A DNA stretch of 64,000 bases, taken from Castanea sativa. Taxonomy: Eukaryota; Streptophyta; Magnoliopsida; Fagales; Fagaceae. This document shows positions 45,028-57,645 of the stretch, in pieces. The stretch covers positions 23,974,322 to 24,038,321 of the forward strand of contig NC_134017.1 in NCBI RefSeq assembly GCF_040712315.1, written 5' to 3'. The position numbers were made by a program, and so were the translations under genes. Position 1 is the first letter of the stretch; every line of letters begins with the position of its first letter. The notes under the pieces are model-generated. The model saw only the letters and a list, made by a program, of their open reading frames with translations, was not told the DNA's origin and ran no database searches.

Positions 45028-48000
45028 CTATCGCCTTTGGAAATTAAACATCAGGATGGAATATGCAAAGGTAAATGCAAATAGAACTGCAAATCCAACA
45101 ACAACAGCCGCAACCACTCCCAAAAAGTCATGTTTAAAACCCATGTAACTCTCCAAAAAATCTTTCACTGTTTCACCTGTGTCGAGCTTCTCCGTCAAAT
45201 CTCCAAACTGTGATGCAACAAGTCCATACAAAGTCCAAGATACTGGAGATAGCCAGTAGTACCATCTCCACCATATGGGCATCCTCTGTAATTGTCAAGA
45301 TAAAGACAAAAGGAAAGAAGTTATTAAAAGTCATCAGCATCTGGAAGTGCTAAAAACCCTTCAATCTGGAAAAGTATAGTGAACGCTTACTGTTCTTGGG
45401 ATCACAAATCCAGAAAACAGGTTCCATACTCCATAAAACGCAGAGGACACTATTTGACCAATTTGTTGAGTTGGTGTCATAGCTACTGTCATCATGCCAT
45501 AGAAGGTGAAGTACAATAAAGTGAAGTACATCAAAAACAGATACCAAAAGAATTTGGTAGCAGTCCATTGAAATCCAATCATTGCATAAACAATGACACC
45601 ATACGCAACTGATTGTACCAAGATATATGGCAGCTCAATCACAACCTGTGAAAAAGAGAGAGAGGATATAGAAACTCAATGAACTTACAGAATATTCATT
45701 ATATATGAAGGGCTTTTTTTCTTTTTTTGGGCTAAGACATTATATATGAAGTTTGTAAATGAATTCATGACCCTTTTACCTGAGCAAATGCATATGCCAA
45801 GGCTGAATACATTCCAGCAGCCTTTTCTCTATAGAAAACTATTCGTTCAACAGCCACTACTGGCTGCACAGAGGAACTATTTTGGATCCCTAGGAACAGC
45901 ACAGCAGAATACATGGAACCCATTGCATTAAGTAGATCTTGCTGCTTTGAGCTGTAATTTACAAATCAAAGTTGAATTATAAATCAGAAATAACAACAGA
46001 ACAGTTTAAACTTTTATGTATTTTCTAAGTTCTCAAACTTACGTTTTGGTGCCAAGGTCCCAGAACAATGTCCCAAACATCACTGCTATGATAGTTGTAA
46101 AGAAGAATCTTACGGCTGTGTATGCTGGGTTACGATAATAAGACCAATTTTGTTTCCACAAGCAAGCAATGAATTGGGTGAAAAATGAACGAGAGTATTT
46201 AGTAGGGTAATGGATATCCTTTGATTCAGGAGCAGGTGTGCTCAGTTCTTTGATAAGTGCCTTGTTTCTCCTGATCACATACCACACAGTTGTATAAGCT
46301 ATAGCAAAAAGTTTAAGCCACATAACTGTCACAAGGGTTTTAGCATTTTTCTAAGAGGCAGTAGAAAATATATCATGTATTCCTGTCGTGTGTAAAACAC
46401 ATACCTATAGAGTTCTGAATTTTTGTAAACATCAGTAAAATCAACACCCAAAACTGCTTCTTGAGCTAAACTGGTAGTTTCCAACATCCAAGTTGCCGGG
46501 TTATAACCATCTTTGATTCTATTGACTCCTTTAATTCCCTTTATGAAAAGAAAAAGCCACATTCTATCACAATTCTGCAACTCAGATTAAGATTTGAAGT
46601 TGAAAATTTGATTTTTTTTTTTTTAAATTTCTTTTGGCCTTTGGGCCATTTCATTCTACCTCAAAATAATTGATTAGATGACAGGAATGGGGACCCAGCG
46701 GCCCCACATAAATTTCATGTCCTCCACGCTTCATAAGAAATAGCTGCAACCCCATAATTTTTTTATCAAATTCAAAAGTATTAGAAAAGAAGGCACAAAA
46801 AATCATCACCAATTTTTTGATCAATTAACATTTCTCACCTCATCAAATGCTTCAAATATGTCAATGCTCGGCTGATGGATAGTGCAGACAACTGTTCTTC
46901 CAGTGTCTACTGTGTTCCTGACAGTTCTCATTACAATTGCTGCAGCTCTTGCATCTAGCCCTGATGTTGGCTCATCCATGAATATTATAGAGGGGTTAGC
47001 CACTAGTTCAACTGCAATCGTTAGCCTCTTGCGCTGCTCAGTGGAGAGGCCACTCACACCAGGCAACCCAACTATTGCCTGCCCTAATGGCTTGAGCTCC
47101 ACAAGCTCCATAACTTGCTCAATGAACATCTGCATCCAAGAATAAAATCAAGATTATAGGGGATGTTCTAAAATTTAATTCTTTAGCCAATGGTTTAATA
47201 GTAGCTTGAGTATTTTGTCAGTTTTGGTGAAACAACAATAGCTTATGATAAACAAATTTATGTAGAGTAAATAAGATTAATAATCAACAAGTTTGGAAGC
47301 TGATCAGGGAGAAGACAAACTACAATAATGATGATCAAACTTGTACGAGAATGTCTAGACTCCCCATTTGAGCTTGAGATAAATTAGAGCCTGATCACTG
47401 CTCTACATTGGGGATTTGCAAACCAATTCTGAATTGGCTTGGCTTTTATATAGATACGAGTTGCACTTAAAGAAATATGACAAATATATATCCCAAAACA
47501 GATTTGGTATCAGATATCAACCTGTCTGGTTTCAAAATTAACTTCTGGGGATAAACGAAGCCAAGCTGAGAAGAGCAAGGACTCATAGACAGTAACACAA
47601 GGGGAGTGGATGTCATTTTGCTCACAGTAACCAGAAATTCGGGCAAATGTTTCTTGCTTCTTTGGGTACCCAGAAATTGTAATGTTCCCTTCTATATATC
47701 CCCCAGTTTTTCTACCAGCCAGCACATCCATCAGAGTAGTTTTACCAGCACCACTAACGCCCATCAAAGCTGTGAGAACACCAGGCCTAAAAGTGCCACT
47801 CACACCTTCCAGAAGCACCAATTTATCCCCAGGGACACCTTGATTCTTCATTTCCTGTAAATTCAATACATTCACTTGCTATGTTTGGAACAGGAAGTTA
47901 TTTTTACTTATTAGAATATAGAAGAGTAAATTTGGAAGTTAAAACAATAAACAATTTCAAACTCTCATTTAAAAACCTGTGGCATGTCAACAGAGTATGT

Positions 48001-49135
48001 AATGTCATCAAAGGTGATGGAATGTGGTTTAAATGGAAGAATCATTCCTTTTTGCCTGCTTTTATTGGCCTTGACAGCAGTGTCTATCACCAAAGATGTT
48101 GAATTGGACAAGGTGCTTTCAGCTCGAACCTCATCACCATTCTCTGCACGTCAATATAAATATAACTAGTAATAACCAGTGTGATGCACAGGAAAGGAAA
48201 GTTGAAATAAATATTATTTTTATCTCTTTTATTTTGTCTAAATATAAAATTTGATATTTATGAAAGTTATTATCAGGCATTTGTTATGTTATTGTCTCTA
48301 TATTAAACTATCTATTCACCATTTAATCAAAATATGATGTGACAAAATTCTAAATAAAAGATTTAATATATAATAGAATTTAAAACTACTTAAAATATAT
48401 ACTAGAACTATTATGTGTAAAATTGTAAGCCTTCAAAAGCTTATGTTACAAAAGATTAGAAGATCAACAAAAAGTCAAACCACTTCAGTTTTATATATAC
48501 TTGTCGCAGACCCACACGAAGCAAGGGCATATAAATACTATTCAATAAGGTGTAATATATAAAAAGTAACCATTACATCTAGTATTGTCTATTTTAAAAA
48601 AAAAGATTTCTACAAATATATATATATTTTTTATCTTTTTATCTCGACAAATATATAAATTTTATTTTATTTTTTATTTTTATTTTATTTTTTTATGTTT
48701 GATTGATATTTTTTTTAAGGTGAACCATATTCTTATAACTTCTATTATAGTGCATTATATTTGCTTAGTATACAACTAAACTTTATAAGTTTCAAATTTA
48801 TTCAAATTTCTCATCTCTTAAGGAATAAGGAAATTATCATAATAATAAAAACTCATTACAAAATTACAATGTTATCTTAGCCAAAATTAAAATGAAACTA
48901 AATGAATAAATAATAGGCTTTATAATAATTTATTACTCAAACAATTGGTAGACATATTCAAATTTCTGTTTCTACTAAAACTAAGTATTAATCCAAACTA
49001 AAATTCAACCAAAGTTATAAAAGGGAATGATAAGACTTTCTAATGAGATATCAAAAAAAAAAAAAAAAACCAAAACACATATTTAAAAAAATCATCGACT
49101 ATAATTAGAGTTATAAGAAAGAACAAAAATTCACC

Positions 49136-49171
<36 letters not shown>

Positions 49172-52100
49172 TTACAGTTTTGTATGAGAAAATATGGATT
49201 AAATGAGATAATGATATCAAATTTATATAAAATAAAATAGGTAGAAGAAGAGTCAAAATATAAAAAAGAGAAAAGAAGTATAACGGTAAGAGAAATGATA
49301 TGTCTACAACATTTTTACAACAAATCTTAAGTGATAGATTGTTATTGGTTGTTATTATTGGGGCAAAAAAGTAATCTTAGTGTTATGTTCAAATTTGAAC
49401 CAATAACTACTAACCGCCTATGATTTGTTGTGAAAATGTTGTGGATATAGCATCTCTCAGACGGTAAAGTAGTGGGCAGATAAAGAGGCAAAAAAAAAAG
49501 GAAATGTTGGAAGAAGTGTAGTATGTGAACTAATAGGGAGAAGAAGGGTACCTTAGGCATAACATGAGCTAAAGACACAACACAGATATAAATGAATAAC
49601 GTAGTTGCTGATGTGGCTCAACAAGAGCGTAACAACAATAAATGTTACGCTTCAACTTTTAGTAATATAATATAGGTATAGATTATATAGATTGGCATTT
49701 CAGCACCTGAGGCATAACATGAGCTAAAAACACAACACATACATAATGGATGATCTTATCACCTATGTCAATTTTGTCATGAGAGCTATTTCTTCTGTGT
49801 GGTGAATGACTACCTTCTCTTGTTCCGTCACTGTGTTCAGTGCTTTGATTTTCTTCTTCTTGAATAGTATGTGACTTTCCATATGCTGCACAACCATTTG
49901 TATAGCATTAAGACATAGGCTTCTTCTAATTTCTAAGTATTAAATTTAAAAAGGTAGTGATACCCACGGTTAAGGTAAGCAAGAGCCAGTGTGAAACAGA
50001 TGTTGAAAAGTAATGTATATCCGATCATTGCCCCTATGCCTATCCAATACCAATATGGATGTCGGGGGAACCCACGGGACTTCAAAACTGCTACTCCCAG
50101 ATTTTCCGTTGAGTTTGCAATAACCTTAAATATGAATGTAACATGAGACAGCAGGGGATAAACCAAATGAAAAAGACACAAAGTACTCCTTTTAAGAATT
50201 TACTTTGCTCCAACTTTTCCCATAGAACTCATTAGCCATTATTGCGTTCTGTGCATACATCATGGGTGATATCCAGTAGCCCCATACCCACCACTTTTTT
50301 ATATCCTCTGCAGCATTAAGGAAAACACAGAAGAAGCATCATGGAAGGAGTCTAATGTGGAGAAAAGCAGTAATTTGATCAGTAACTTTAATTATATTAT
50401 ACCTTTTGACAGGACAAACCCCCCCAATGCAAAAAGCAAGAGCAGTGCAAATGAACCAAATGTGCTGGCAACAACCATGGTCCTACCCGTTGCTGCTATA
50501 AATCGGAATAATCCAGAAGCCATCTGGTTAATAAGTACAAGCAGAAGGTATGTCCTAAAAAATCTGCAATATATACATCCGTTTGTCATTTGGAACAGAA
50601 TATATGAAAAAACAAACATCTTTGCAAGTTTTCAATAAATTGATTATAATTATTACTTGCTTACCTTCCTACATATGGGTCAAATCCAATGACATAGTAG
50701 GTAATGCATGCCCACACAGCGGCTTCCACACATGAAACAGGGATCTTAAGGATCCATGTTGGAAGTGCATATGCCCATGGAGGAAAAAAGAGGGAGTCCC
50801 TCTGTTTGTAATAAACAGGAAGCCATGCAATGGTCATGGGAAGGTCTGCCATTCCATTGAACATAATCATAATCACACTGAAGTACAAAGCACCAGCATA
50901 AACTCCTCCATCATTGATTGAATCACGATGCATCTTAGTTCGCAGAAAAAGTGTTGATGTAATCAGTGCCATGAGAGTAAGCTAACAGCACATTGAAAAA
51001 GGACATGTCAAAATCATGCACTACCAAAAAGGGTAATACAAAGATAAAAATGAACTAAAAATCCACCTGGGCAATCTTGAAAATGTAGACAAATGAATTC
51101 CTCTTCATAAGCAAGAATTCTCTGGAGAAGCAAGTTTTCAGGATTTCCACTTTTCCAGCACCATACTTTTGAGTTGTTAAAACAGCTGGGTGGCTCTTGC
51201 TCTTGTCAAATGGAATTGCAAGTTCATCTTGAATCCTCCTTCCCACATGGAATGATTGAAATGCCTTGACAAATTCATCGACTGTGACAACACTGTAAGG
51301 TTCATTTTCACGTGCCCAATACTGTTTTTGATCTTTAAGTGATGTCACCTACAAAAATTTTATTATGCGTAAGGATTCAAAATGAGAGTCTGCATGTAAT
51401 ACTCAAATTTAGGAGATCAAATACTTCTCTTTTAATAGATTAATCAGACAAACCTATATCTACACTTACTTCTTGAAGAAAGTCAGCCACGCCTTTCCTT
51501 GAAGGACATTTAAAGCCCACGGATTCAAAAAACTCAAGCACGTGTTCACGGGGACCCTGGTACACAATCTGGCCATTGGAGAGGAGAATAATATCATCAA
51601 AAAGATCAAAAGTCTCTGGTGGTGGCTGAAGGAGTGAGATGATAGCAGTTCCAGGAAGAATTTGAATATTTTGCTTGAGGCAATTCACAATTTGAAAAGT
51701 TGTCGAGCTGTCCAAACCAGTAGATATCTCATCCATAAACAGGCCATTGGTTAGTCCAGCAAGCATCTCACCTTTCAATTAAATGTCAGAGACAGATAGT
51801 TAATTTTTAAATAATAAAGTTTTGTGTAAATTGGTGTTTGTAATTGAGTTTACCTGTTGTAACACGCTTCTTTTGTCCTCCTGAGATACCCCTTAACATT
51901 TGATCCCCAACCATGGTATCTGCGCACACTTCCAATCCCAAAACCTGTAATGAAGTGAACTCAAATAATTGATAAACTGGGTAAAGCTGTTGTGGAACTT
52001 TGACACTCCATGCTGTTGTTACCTTTAGAATATAATCGGTAACAATGCTTGCCTTCTGGCCTTCAGTTGATGCTCCCTTAAAATAGCAGAAGCCAAAAAA

Positions 52101-53932
52101 AACCAAATAACTTGTCAATTGCCATGAAAGCAAACTCTCTAGACCAGAAAGGGTAACACTATTTAATCTTAATTTGAGCTACACAACTTAGCATTTATCA
52201 TTTACTGAGGTAGAGAATAAGTCATTGACAACAGCTTCTTTCTTACCTTCATGAAGATATCGATATCTGGATCAGGCATAATACCGCCTGCCTTCTCTCT
52301 TCTAGACAACTCTGCTAGCATCTCTGCAAATTTCCAAAATAGTATGCAGTGGACTCAGGTATTAAAATTACACACAAATCAATCATGATACATTCTTATA
52401 ATTAAACTCTGAGAAATAAAAAATGACGAGGAACCCCTATAAATTGACTAACCGTGGCGCCATCCAACCCCCTGGCATCTTCCAGAGAAGGCAAATGTTT
52501 CCCTTACAGTCATTTCTGCAATATGGATATCATGTTGACTGATGTAAGCAGTAGTTCTCTGGGGAATAAACTCGCGCATGTCATGGCCATTATAAGTCAC
52601 CCTTCCTGAAAGCTGGAGAAGAAATTTAAGTTCCGTATTCGCAATAAGACTAATCGACTGAAAGTATAAAGCTAAACTAATGAAAAAAAAAAAAAAAAAA
52701 AAAAAAGCCTTGTTGAAAAATTTGTTCACCTTCAAATTTGAGTCAAGCTTTCCAGCCAAAGCCAATAAGAGTGTGGTCTTCCCAGAACTTGGGGGGCCTA
52801 ATAGTAAGGCCATTCTGGTAAATGCATATGAACAAAATAAGATACCAGTGCACCAATAGCCTAATTTGAATTAAAAAAATTTCCAATAATTATAATTCAT
52901 TTCAAGAATATGAACTGAACTTGCTTTCTCACCTGCCAGGCTTGATGATTCCACTAACATCTTGAAGAATAGACAAATGTTTCTTTCTACTTGGAAGAAT
53001 ATGGAGATTAATCAAGACACCCTTCAAAATCAAAGGACAAAAGTATAGTAAAAATCAAAATAAAAGAAGAAAAACTCTGGACCAAAAAAAAAAAAAAATC
53101 AATATCTGTATAATATTAATAACAAATGTTGAATGCGTTTATACATTGTTACCTCCAATACGTTAAAAAAGAAGTTAAAAAATGTAGGCAAAGCTCTGCT
53201 TCCAACATGAACGTCTGCTTCTACCTTTAGATGCTCAAATCGGACTTCAATTGTGGGAACTTCAATTCCAACCCTATCAAAAATCAAAAAACAAGAAACA
53301 AAAAAACTTATGACTAAAATTTATAGAAGATACAGACCAAAATAAAAAGGAGTAATACTAGGGATATAACACAATTTTCTACAAAACCTTGCAAATGAAT
53401 TAGTTACCAATCACCAAAAAATAATTTAATATTTATTTATTATGTTATTGAATTGGCATTAATCGCCTATATTGCCACGAAAATTTGTAAACTTTTTATA
53501 GCGGCAAACTCCACTATTGCACAAGTGGTCACACACCGTTCATGTATAAAGTTTGAATAAGAAGAAAATAAAAACACCAAAAAGAAAAAGCTATAAAAGA
53601 ACTTGCCTATCTAAGCGGTTCTTGAGCTGCAACAAGAACTTCTCATTGTCCTCTTCGGGGACCTTCACCAACCTATCTAGCAAACTCTTCCTTTCATGAT
53701 GTCTAAGGTCATGTATATCAACTTCACTGGCCTGGCCTTCCTCTGTAGTCAGTAAACCTTTCTTCAGCCGGTTGAATGTAGGAAGCTTTTCAAGTGCAGC
53801 CCATTTAAGAGCTTCTTCATCTTCTTCATCATGGAAAGACCCCGAGTAAGCATCCACGCCACCACTCCTCCATGACGAACCACCTCTTCCAAAGCTACCA
53901 ATACGCGCCTTATAAAGATCAGGACCTTCCAT
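45028..53932 (-). CDS. PDR-type ABC transporter (ABCG subfamily, full-size), 24 exons
   Basis: Plasma-membrane ATP-driven exporter of the plant PDR family, most like Arabidopsis ABCG40/PDR12 and tobacco PDR1. I joined exons 53932-53607, 53273-53153, 53021-52933, 52814-52730, 52612-52453, 52323-52247, 52076-52023, 51944-51854, 51771-51470, 51348-51067, 50981-50665, 50563-50403, 50307-50204, 50124-49968, 49885-49763, 48143-47977, 47854-47522, 47129-46839, 46743-46660, 46538-46405, 46270-46043, 45951-45780, 45645-45391, 45285-45028: 4,371 nt, 1,456 residues, no stop, normal family length. NBD1: Walker [10 protein letters not shown] (185-193), signature SGGQ (325-328), Walker B LFMDE (345-349). 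Then TMD1 (~520-775). NBD2: Walker [10 protein letters not shown] (904-912), LSTEQ (1011-1015), IIFMDE (1031-1036). Then TMD2 to the C-terminal FNFQRR. Reverse NBD-TMD order is the ABCG mark. The start ATG precedes a PDR N-terminus ([18 protein letters not shown]). Intron 1 is GC-AG; intron 15 holds a Helitron. Substrate cannot be read from sequence. Confidence 0.93.
49137..49168. repeat. (GA)n microsatellite inside the Helitron
   Basis: Uninterrupted AG repeat of about 32 bases. Confidence 0.9.
49290..49458. mobile_element. Mutator-type MITE, family M1, copy 3 (inside the Helitron)
   Basis: TIRs GAGAAATGATATGTCTACAA and, on the complement, GAGAGATGCTATATCCACAA. Flanks TAACGGTAA (49281-49289) and AGACGGTAA (49459-49467) agree at 7 of 9 bases, a Mutator-like 9 bp duplication. 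169 bp, non-coding. Confidence 0.7.
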
Positions 53933-54260
53933 GCTTTCGCAACAACAGCACAGCTAAAAATCAAAACCCAACAAAGATTTCAAACTCTGCGGCAAGACCA
54001 ACATCTCAAACTTATGACTTGAAATTGTTCCAAAAAAAAAAAATAATAATAATAATAATAAATACACAACTCTCTTTCTTAGAGATAGTGATTCAGATTC
54101 TGAAAGAGAAAGTTAACACTAATATCTAGAGGCTCCATGGACTGAGAAGTGAGAACCACCATATAAGTTTGCGGAGAAGTGATATTACTTCACTTTCACT
54201 AAATTGCATAGATTCGTCAACCAGTTTTCCTTAACCGTAATCGACTTTGTCAAACAACTG
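53933..54260 (-). promoter_or_regulatory. Promoter and 5' leader of the PDR gene, with uORF
   Basis: On the minus strand a TATA-like ACTTATATGG lies at about 54170-54161, about 230 bases before the start codon. About 25 bases after it an upstream ATG (54138) opens a 19-codon frame ending at TAA 54079. Two TTGAC W-box cores (TTGACAAAG near 54250 and TTGACGAAT near 54215) lie upstream; PDR1/PDR12-type genes are stress-induced, partly through WRKY factors. Whether the uORF is transcribed depends on the real start site, which I infer only from the TATA-like box. Confidence 0.4.
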
Positions 54261-55823
54261 CATGACTGGCCACTAGTGTTCTTTATTAGTAAGCAAAGTC
54301 ATCACCATTATAATGGGCAATGCACTTCAAAAAAACTTTTCCCCACCTTCTTAGGAGATAGGTGAGAGTTTGAATCACAGACACAACACAACAAAAAAAT
54401 TATCTTTATTTTACTTTGTAACAACTTGAACTTCATGTACTTCAATGATCATTCAAAGTGACGTTACAGATACTGACTTATCATGTTGTTAATCATATTT
54501 TTGTCACATTTAGATATTTATAAGTTTTTTACATGAAAATTTGTAATACATATAACACTATTCTAATCATTAACATCAAGTAATCTAGTGGCAGTGGAGA
54601 CTCTATGTTCGGATGCACCTCTTCTTCTCTAGCTGTCACTCTCATTTTTAATTGTTTGCCGGTACCTCTGTCATTTTTGAGTGTTTTCGTACCATTTTTT
54701 TTTTTTTTGGCTTGAACACCGTCACATCTAACATCACGAAACCTAATACCATGATAAGGATCATGGTAGCATGGAGAAATCATTAATTTCATTTTTATAT
54801 CTAATATAAGCTATAGTGTTAATGTGTTGCTCTCTGTAAGACCCAAAAAAAAAAACAAAAAAAACAATTAGCCTAAAAAAAAAACCTAGGATTCTACTAT
54901 GATAACATAGGTAATTTGGTCAGAACACACACACATATATATTAGTAATTGTTAAATTAAAAACTGGACAACAACAAATTATGGTTGTCAATTCATGTTG
55001 GTGTTTTGAGTTATGGGAATTTAGTTAAATGAGTCAACTTGAACACTACCTATTAAATAATCGTATCGTAACCCTCTAACCTTAACACAATCTGGTAATG
55101 AAGTGGGTTGACACGACACAACTCACTTGATACGTTTAATAAATGGATCATGTTAAGTTGACACAAATGCGACTTGACCCATTTCAACGCGCTTGATATT
55201 AAACAAGTTGAGTTAACACAAATACAACTCATTTAAACCGCTTCAAAAAAGCTAGTTATTTCAACATGTTTGATCTGATTAATATTGTCTTAAATTTAAT
55301 AAACAACAAATTTAATACAAGCTTATAACATCAAAAATACATATTAAGCATACAATTTGAAAGTTAATAATAACATCAAATACTTAATATATATATCGTC
55401 CAAAAGTTCAAAATAATATTAAAGTACTTAATAAATATTAAGTCCATAATCTAGTATCATCCATCTAGAAAGAAGTTCTTAAAAAAATATAACATCCAAG
55501 ATGAAGTCCATACATTTCAATCTAAATTCAAAATAAAATAGTTCAACAAAAATATAAAATGAATAGTTATGTGTTATACGAGTTAATTAATTGGGTCATT
55601 TTGCGTCAACATGAATAAATTAACATTTCAAACATGTCAATTGCGGGTTAAGTGCATCATCCTATTGCTGATACGTTTCTTATCATATTACTTTCTTATA
55701 TATTTCTACTAAGGCCCTACCCTAACCCATAAAAACCAATGTCATGTTCATAGGTCTTGCCAAACATTTCCATTCCTACCATAAGTGACTATTTCTGGAT
55801 ATCCCACTTTATATATAAAAGCA
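54261..55823. other. Intergenic; degenerate dispersed repeat at ~55,000-55,680
   Basis: From about 55,000 the sequence has repeated TTGACACGAC / AACTCATTT / CCATTTCAACGCG blocks in both orientations, as in common plant dispersed repeats built on GGTTGACCCG-type motifs, but badly decayed. No gene is visible. Confidence 0.35.
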
Positions 55824-56275
55824 GGTTCCAATTAACTCAATTGGTAAAGTCTCATATTATTAAATAAAATATCTTAGGTTCAATCTCTACCTACATAAAA
55901 AACCAAAATGTTATAATTTTTTTTATTAGAGGTAAAAATCCTATTCTAGTCTAACTATAATATATTTTTATTAGAGGTAGAAATCCTACTTTAGTATAAT
56001 CTAAATATATGTGTGCAAAATTCTCTTCTAAAAACTTGAACCAAAACCCTTCTCTCCTCCATCCCTACAAAAAATTGTACTTGTAGAGTTACCATCACGT
56101 TAATGGTCTACTACAGAATTGATAGTAGGTAGAAATTTTACTATAGCCTAATCCAAGTGTATGTATGTGAACCTTTTCTCTGGAGATTTGAACCCTGACT
56201 CTTCCTTGCCCTTCATTCCATAAGAGCTTGTACTTGTAGAGTGACAATCACACTAAGTGTCCACTATAGACTTGA
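55824..56275 (+). repeat. tRNA-like SINE head plus ~165 bp tandem duplication
   Basis: TTAACTCAATTGGTAAAGTC (A-box-like) and, about 40 bases later, GGTTCAATCTC (B-box-like) resemble a tRNA-derived SINE promoter. After it, a unit with TAGAAATCCTACTTTAGTAT...CTTGTACTTGTAGAGT...CTACT at about 55,965-56,130 is repeated at about 56,131-56,275 with mismatches. No clean poly-A end. Confidence 0.45.
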
Positions 56276-56303
56276 AATACTATCATATCTATCAAAATAT
56301 TAA

Positions 56304-56783
56304 GGACATGTTTGATAGACTGAAATAAACACTGTAAAGTAATAATTATTCCTAAGGTTTAACTCTTCTTTAGTTTGGTTATGTTTTTATTACAAGGAAT
56401 AGTCTTCCTTATGAATAGCTATTCTTCAAAATGAGGAATAATTATTTATCTATAAACGGGTTGTATTAGCTATTCCTTAATAAGTGCAATAATTTCAAAA
56501 CTTAATATATTTCCAAATAAACAATCTTTCTATATACATCTAACAATTATAAAAATAAAAAATAACATATCTCTCTCTTAAATTTAAAAAATAACAATTT
56601 TGAAGAAGATGTAATTGTATGAGTAAGATATTTCCTAAAATAAATCTTAAATTGTATTCTAATTTTATAACTTACAACCAAATTTATGAATATGTTTAGT
56701 TATTATATTACAACACATTTTATTTCTAATAATAAATATTACAATTTATGTCGTAATTCTCATTCAGCGTACCAAACATACCC
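56304..56783. mobile_element. PIF/Harbinger MITE, family P1, copy 2
   Basis: Ends GGACATGTTTGATAGAC and TACCAAACATACCC match the termini of 2245-2754, and the interiors share ATGTTTTTATTACAA and CTTATGAATA blocks. The left flank has TAA; the right flank has AAA, a decayed duplication. 480 bp. Confidence 0.7.
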
Positions 56784-57645
56784 AAAGGATTGAAAATTCA
56801 TACTTAATTACACATCATTTTCCATAATGAAATTTTAAAGGTACCATCAATATTACTATTAAAATATTCATGTATGAAGTGTAATTAGCCATATCTTTGA
56901 CAACAATATTTTTGTTTGGTATTTCAAAATTGACACACCAATTTGATTCTTAAAAAAGAAAAAAGAAAAAAAACAATTTATAATACTTTTTGTAGTGTAT
57001 CCTAAAATCACTCTCATAAAAAAAAGTGCTAATTGTTATAGTAACTTTGTTTTAGTAATCCCATAAAAATAAAAACTTTTATTAATATTTAGTAAAAGTA
57101 TAATATAAAAAAAATATTTACTAAAAGAAGGAAAACCAAGTCTTATCGTGATTTTATTTTCTTTAGGATTGCTATGTGGCCAAATCTCCATAAAAGTTTC
57201 CATCGAACTTTTCGTTTGACATCCATTTGAAATCCTATGAATGGTTGTTTTGTTTTTGTTTTTGTTTTTTTGTTTTTTTTTTGCCCCTTTAATAATCTAT
57301 AATACAAATGAAAGCTTTTTCCCTAAGAACTATACTTAAAATAGAGCTCTACCCAAATTGTCTCCTATTTTCTTTCCTTTTTTTTATTTTTTATATTCTT
57401 TTTTCTTCTATTGGCACTATAATGGGTTCAAATCTGATTTGGTTGACTTTCCTACAATAAACTTGTTAATTGAAGGAGGCGCTACTGAAACTAAGTACAT
57501 CATGAGTCATCGAGCGAATGTCCTCGGGAGAATTTACATGAAAGGATCAGAGAGAGTGTACCTGAGAGTGTAGAAGAGAGTCCTTGGCCTAATGCTCCTT
57601 GGCCAAAGGGAATAGTCTTTTCAACCAAGTCAGAGAGTGTACCTA
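56784..57645. other. AT-rich intergenic, nothing recognised
   Basis: Several T and TTTG runs (57,250-57,280). Degenerate partial pieces of the following array begin near 57,500. No gene. Confidence 0.4.

Larger units (their letters stand above)
48166..49691 (-). mobile_element. Complete non-autonomous Helitron in intron 15 of the PDR gene
   Basis: On the minus strand it starts TCTATATAATCTATACC (49691 downward), followed by AAAGTTGAAGCGTAAC and GAGCCACATCAGC, a 5' end shared by many plant Helitrons. The 3' end has hairpin CCTGTGCATCACACTGG (48192-48176) and CTAG (48169-48166). It sits between host A and T (complement view), as Helitrons do, without target duplication. It is 1,526 bp and carries no Rep/helicase. 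Inside are a (GA)n run and a Mutator-type MITE. Subtracting it leaves a 93 bp intron, like its neighbours. Confidence 0.8.

Noticed and set aside
46882..47145. Plus-strand frames inside the PDR gene (also 47606-47860, 50357-50638, 45746-45931)
   Set aside because: Antisense shadows of well-supported transporter exons, with no domain of their own.
53764..53964. Alternative frame overlapping exon 1 of the PDR gene
   Set aside because: It begins at a TTG, is out of frame with the conserved PDR N-terminus and has no domain.
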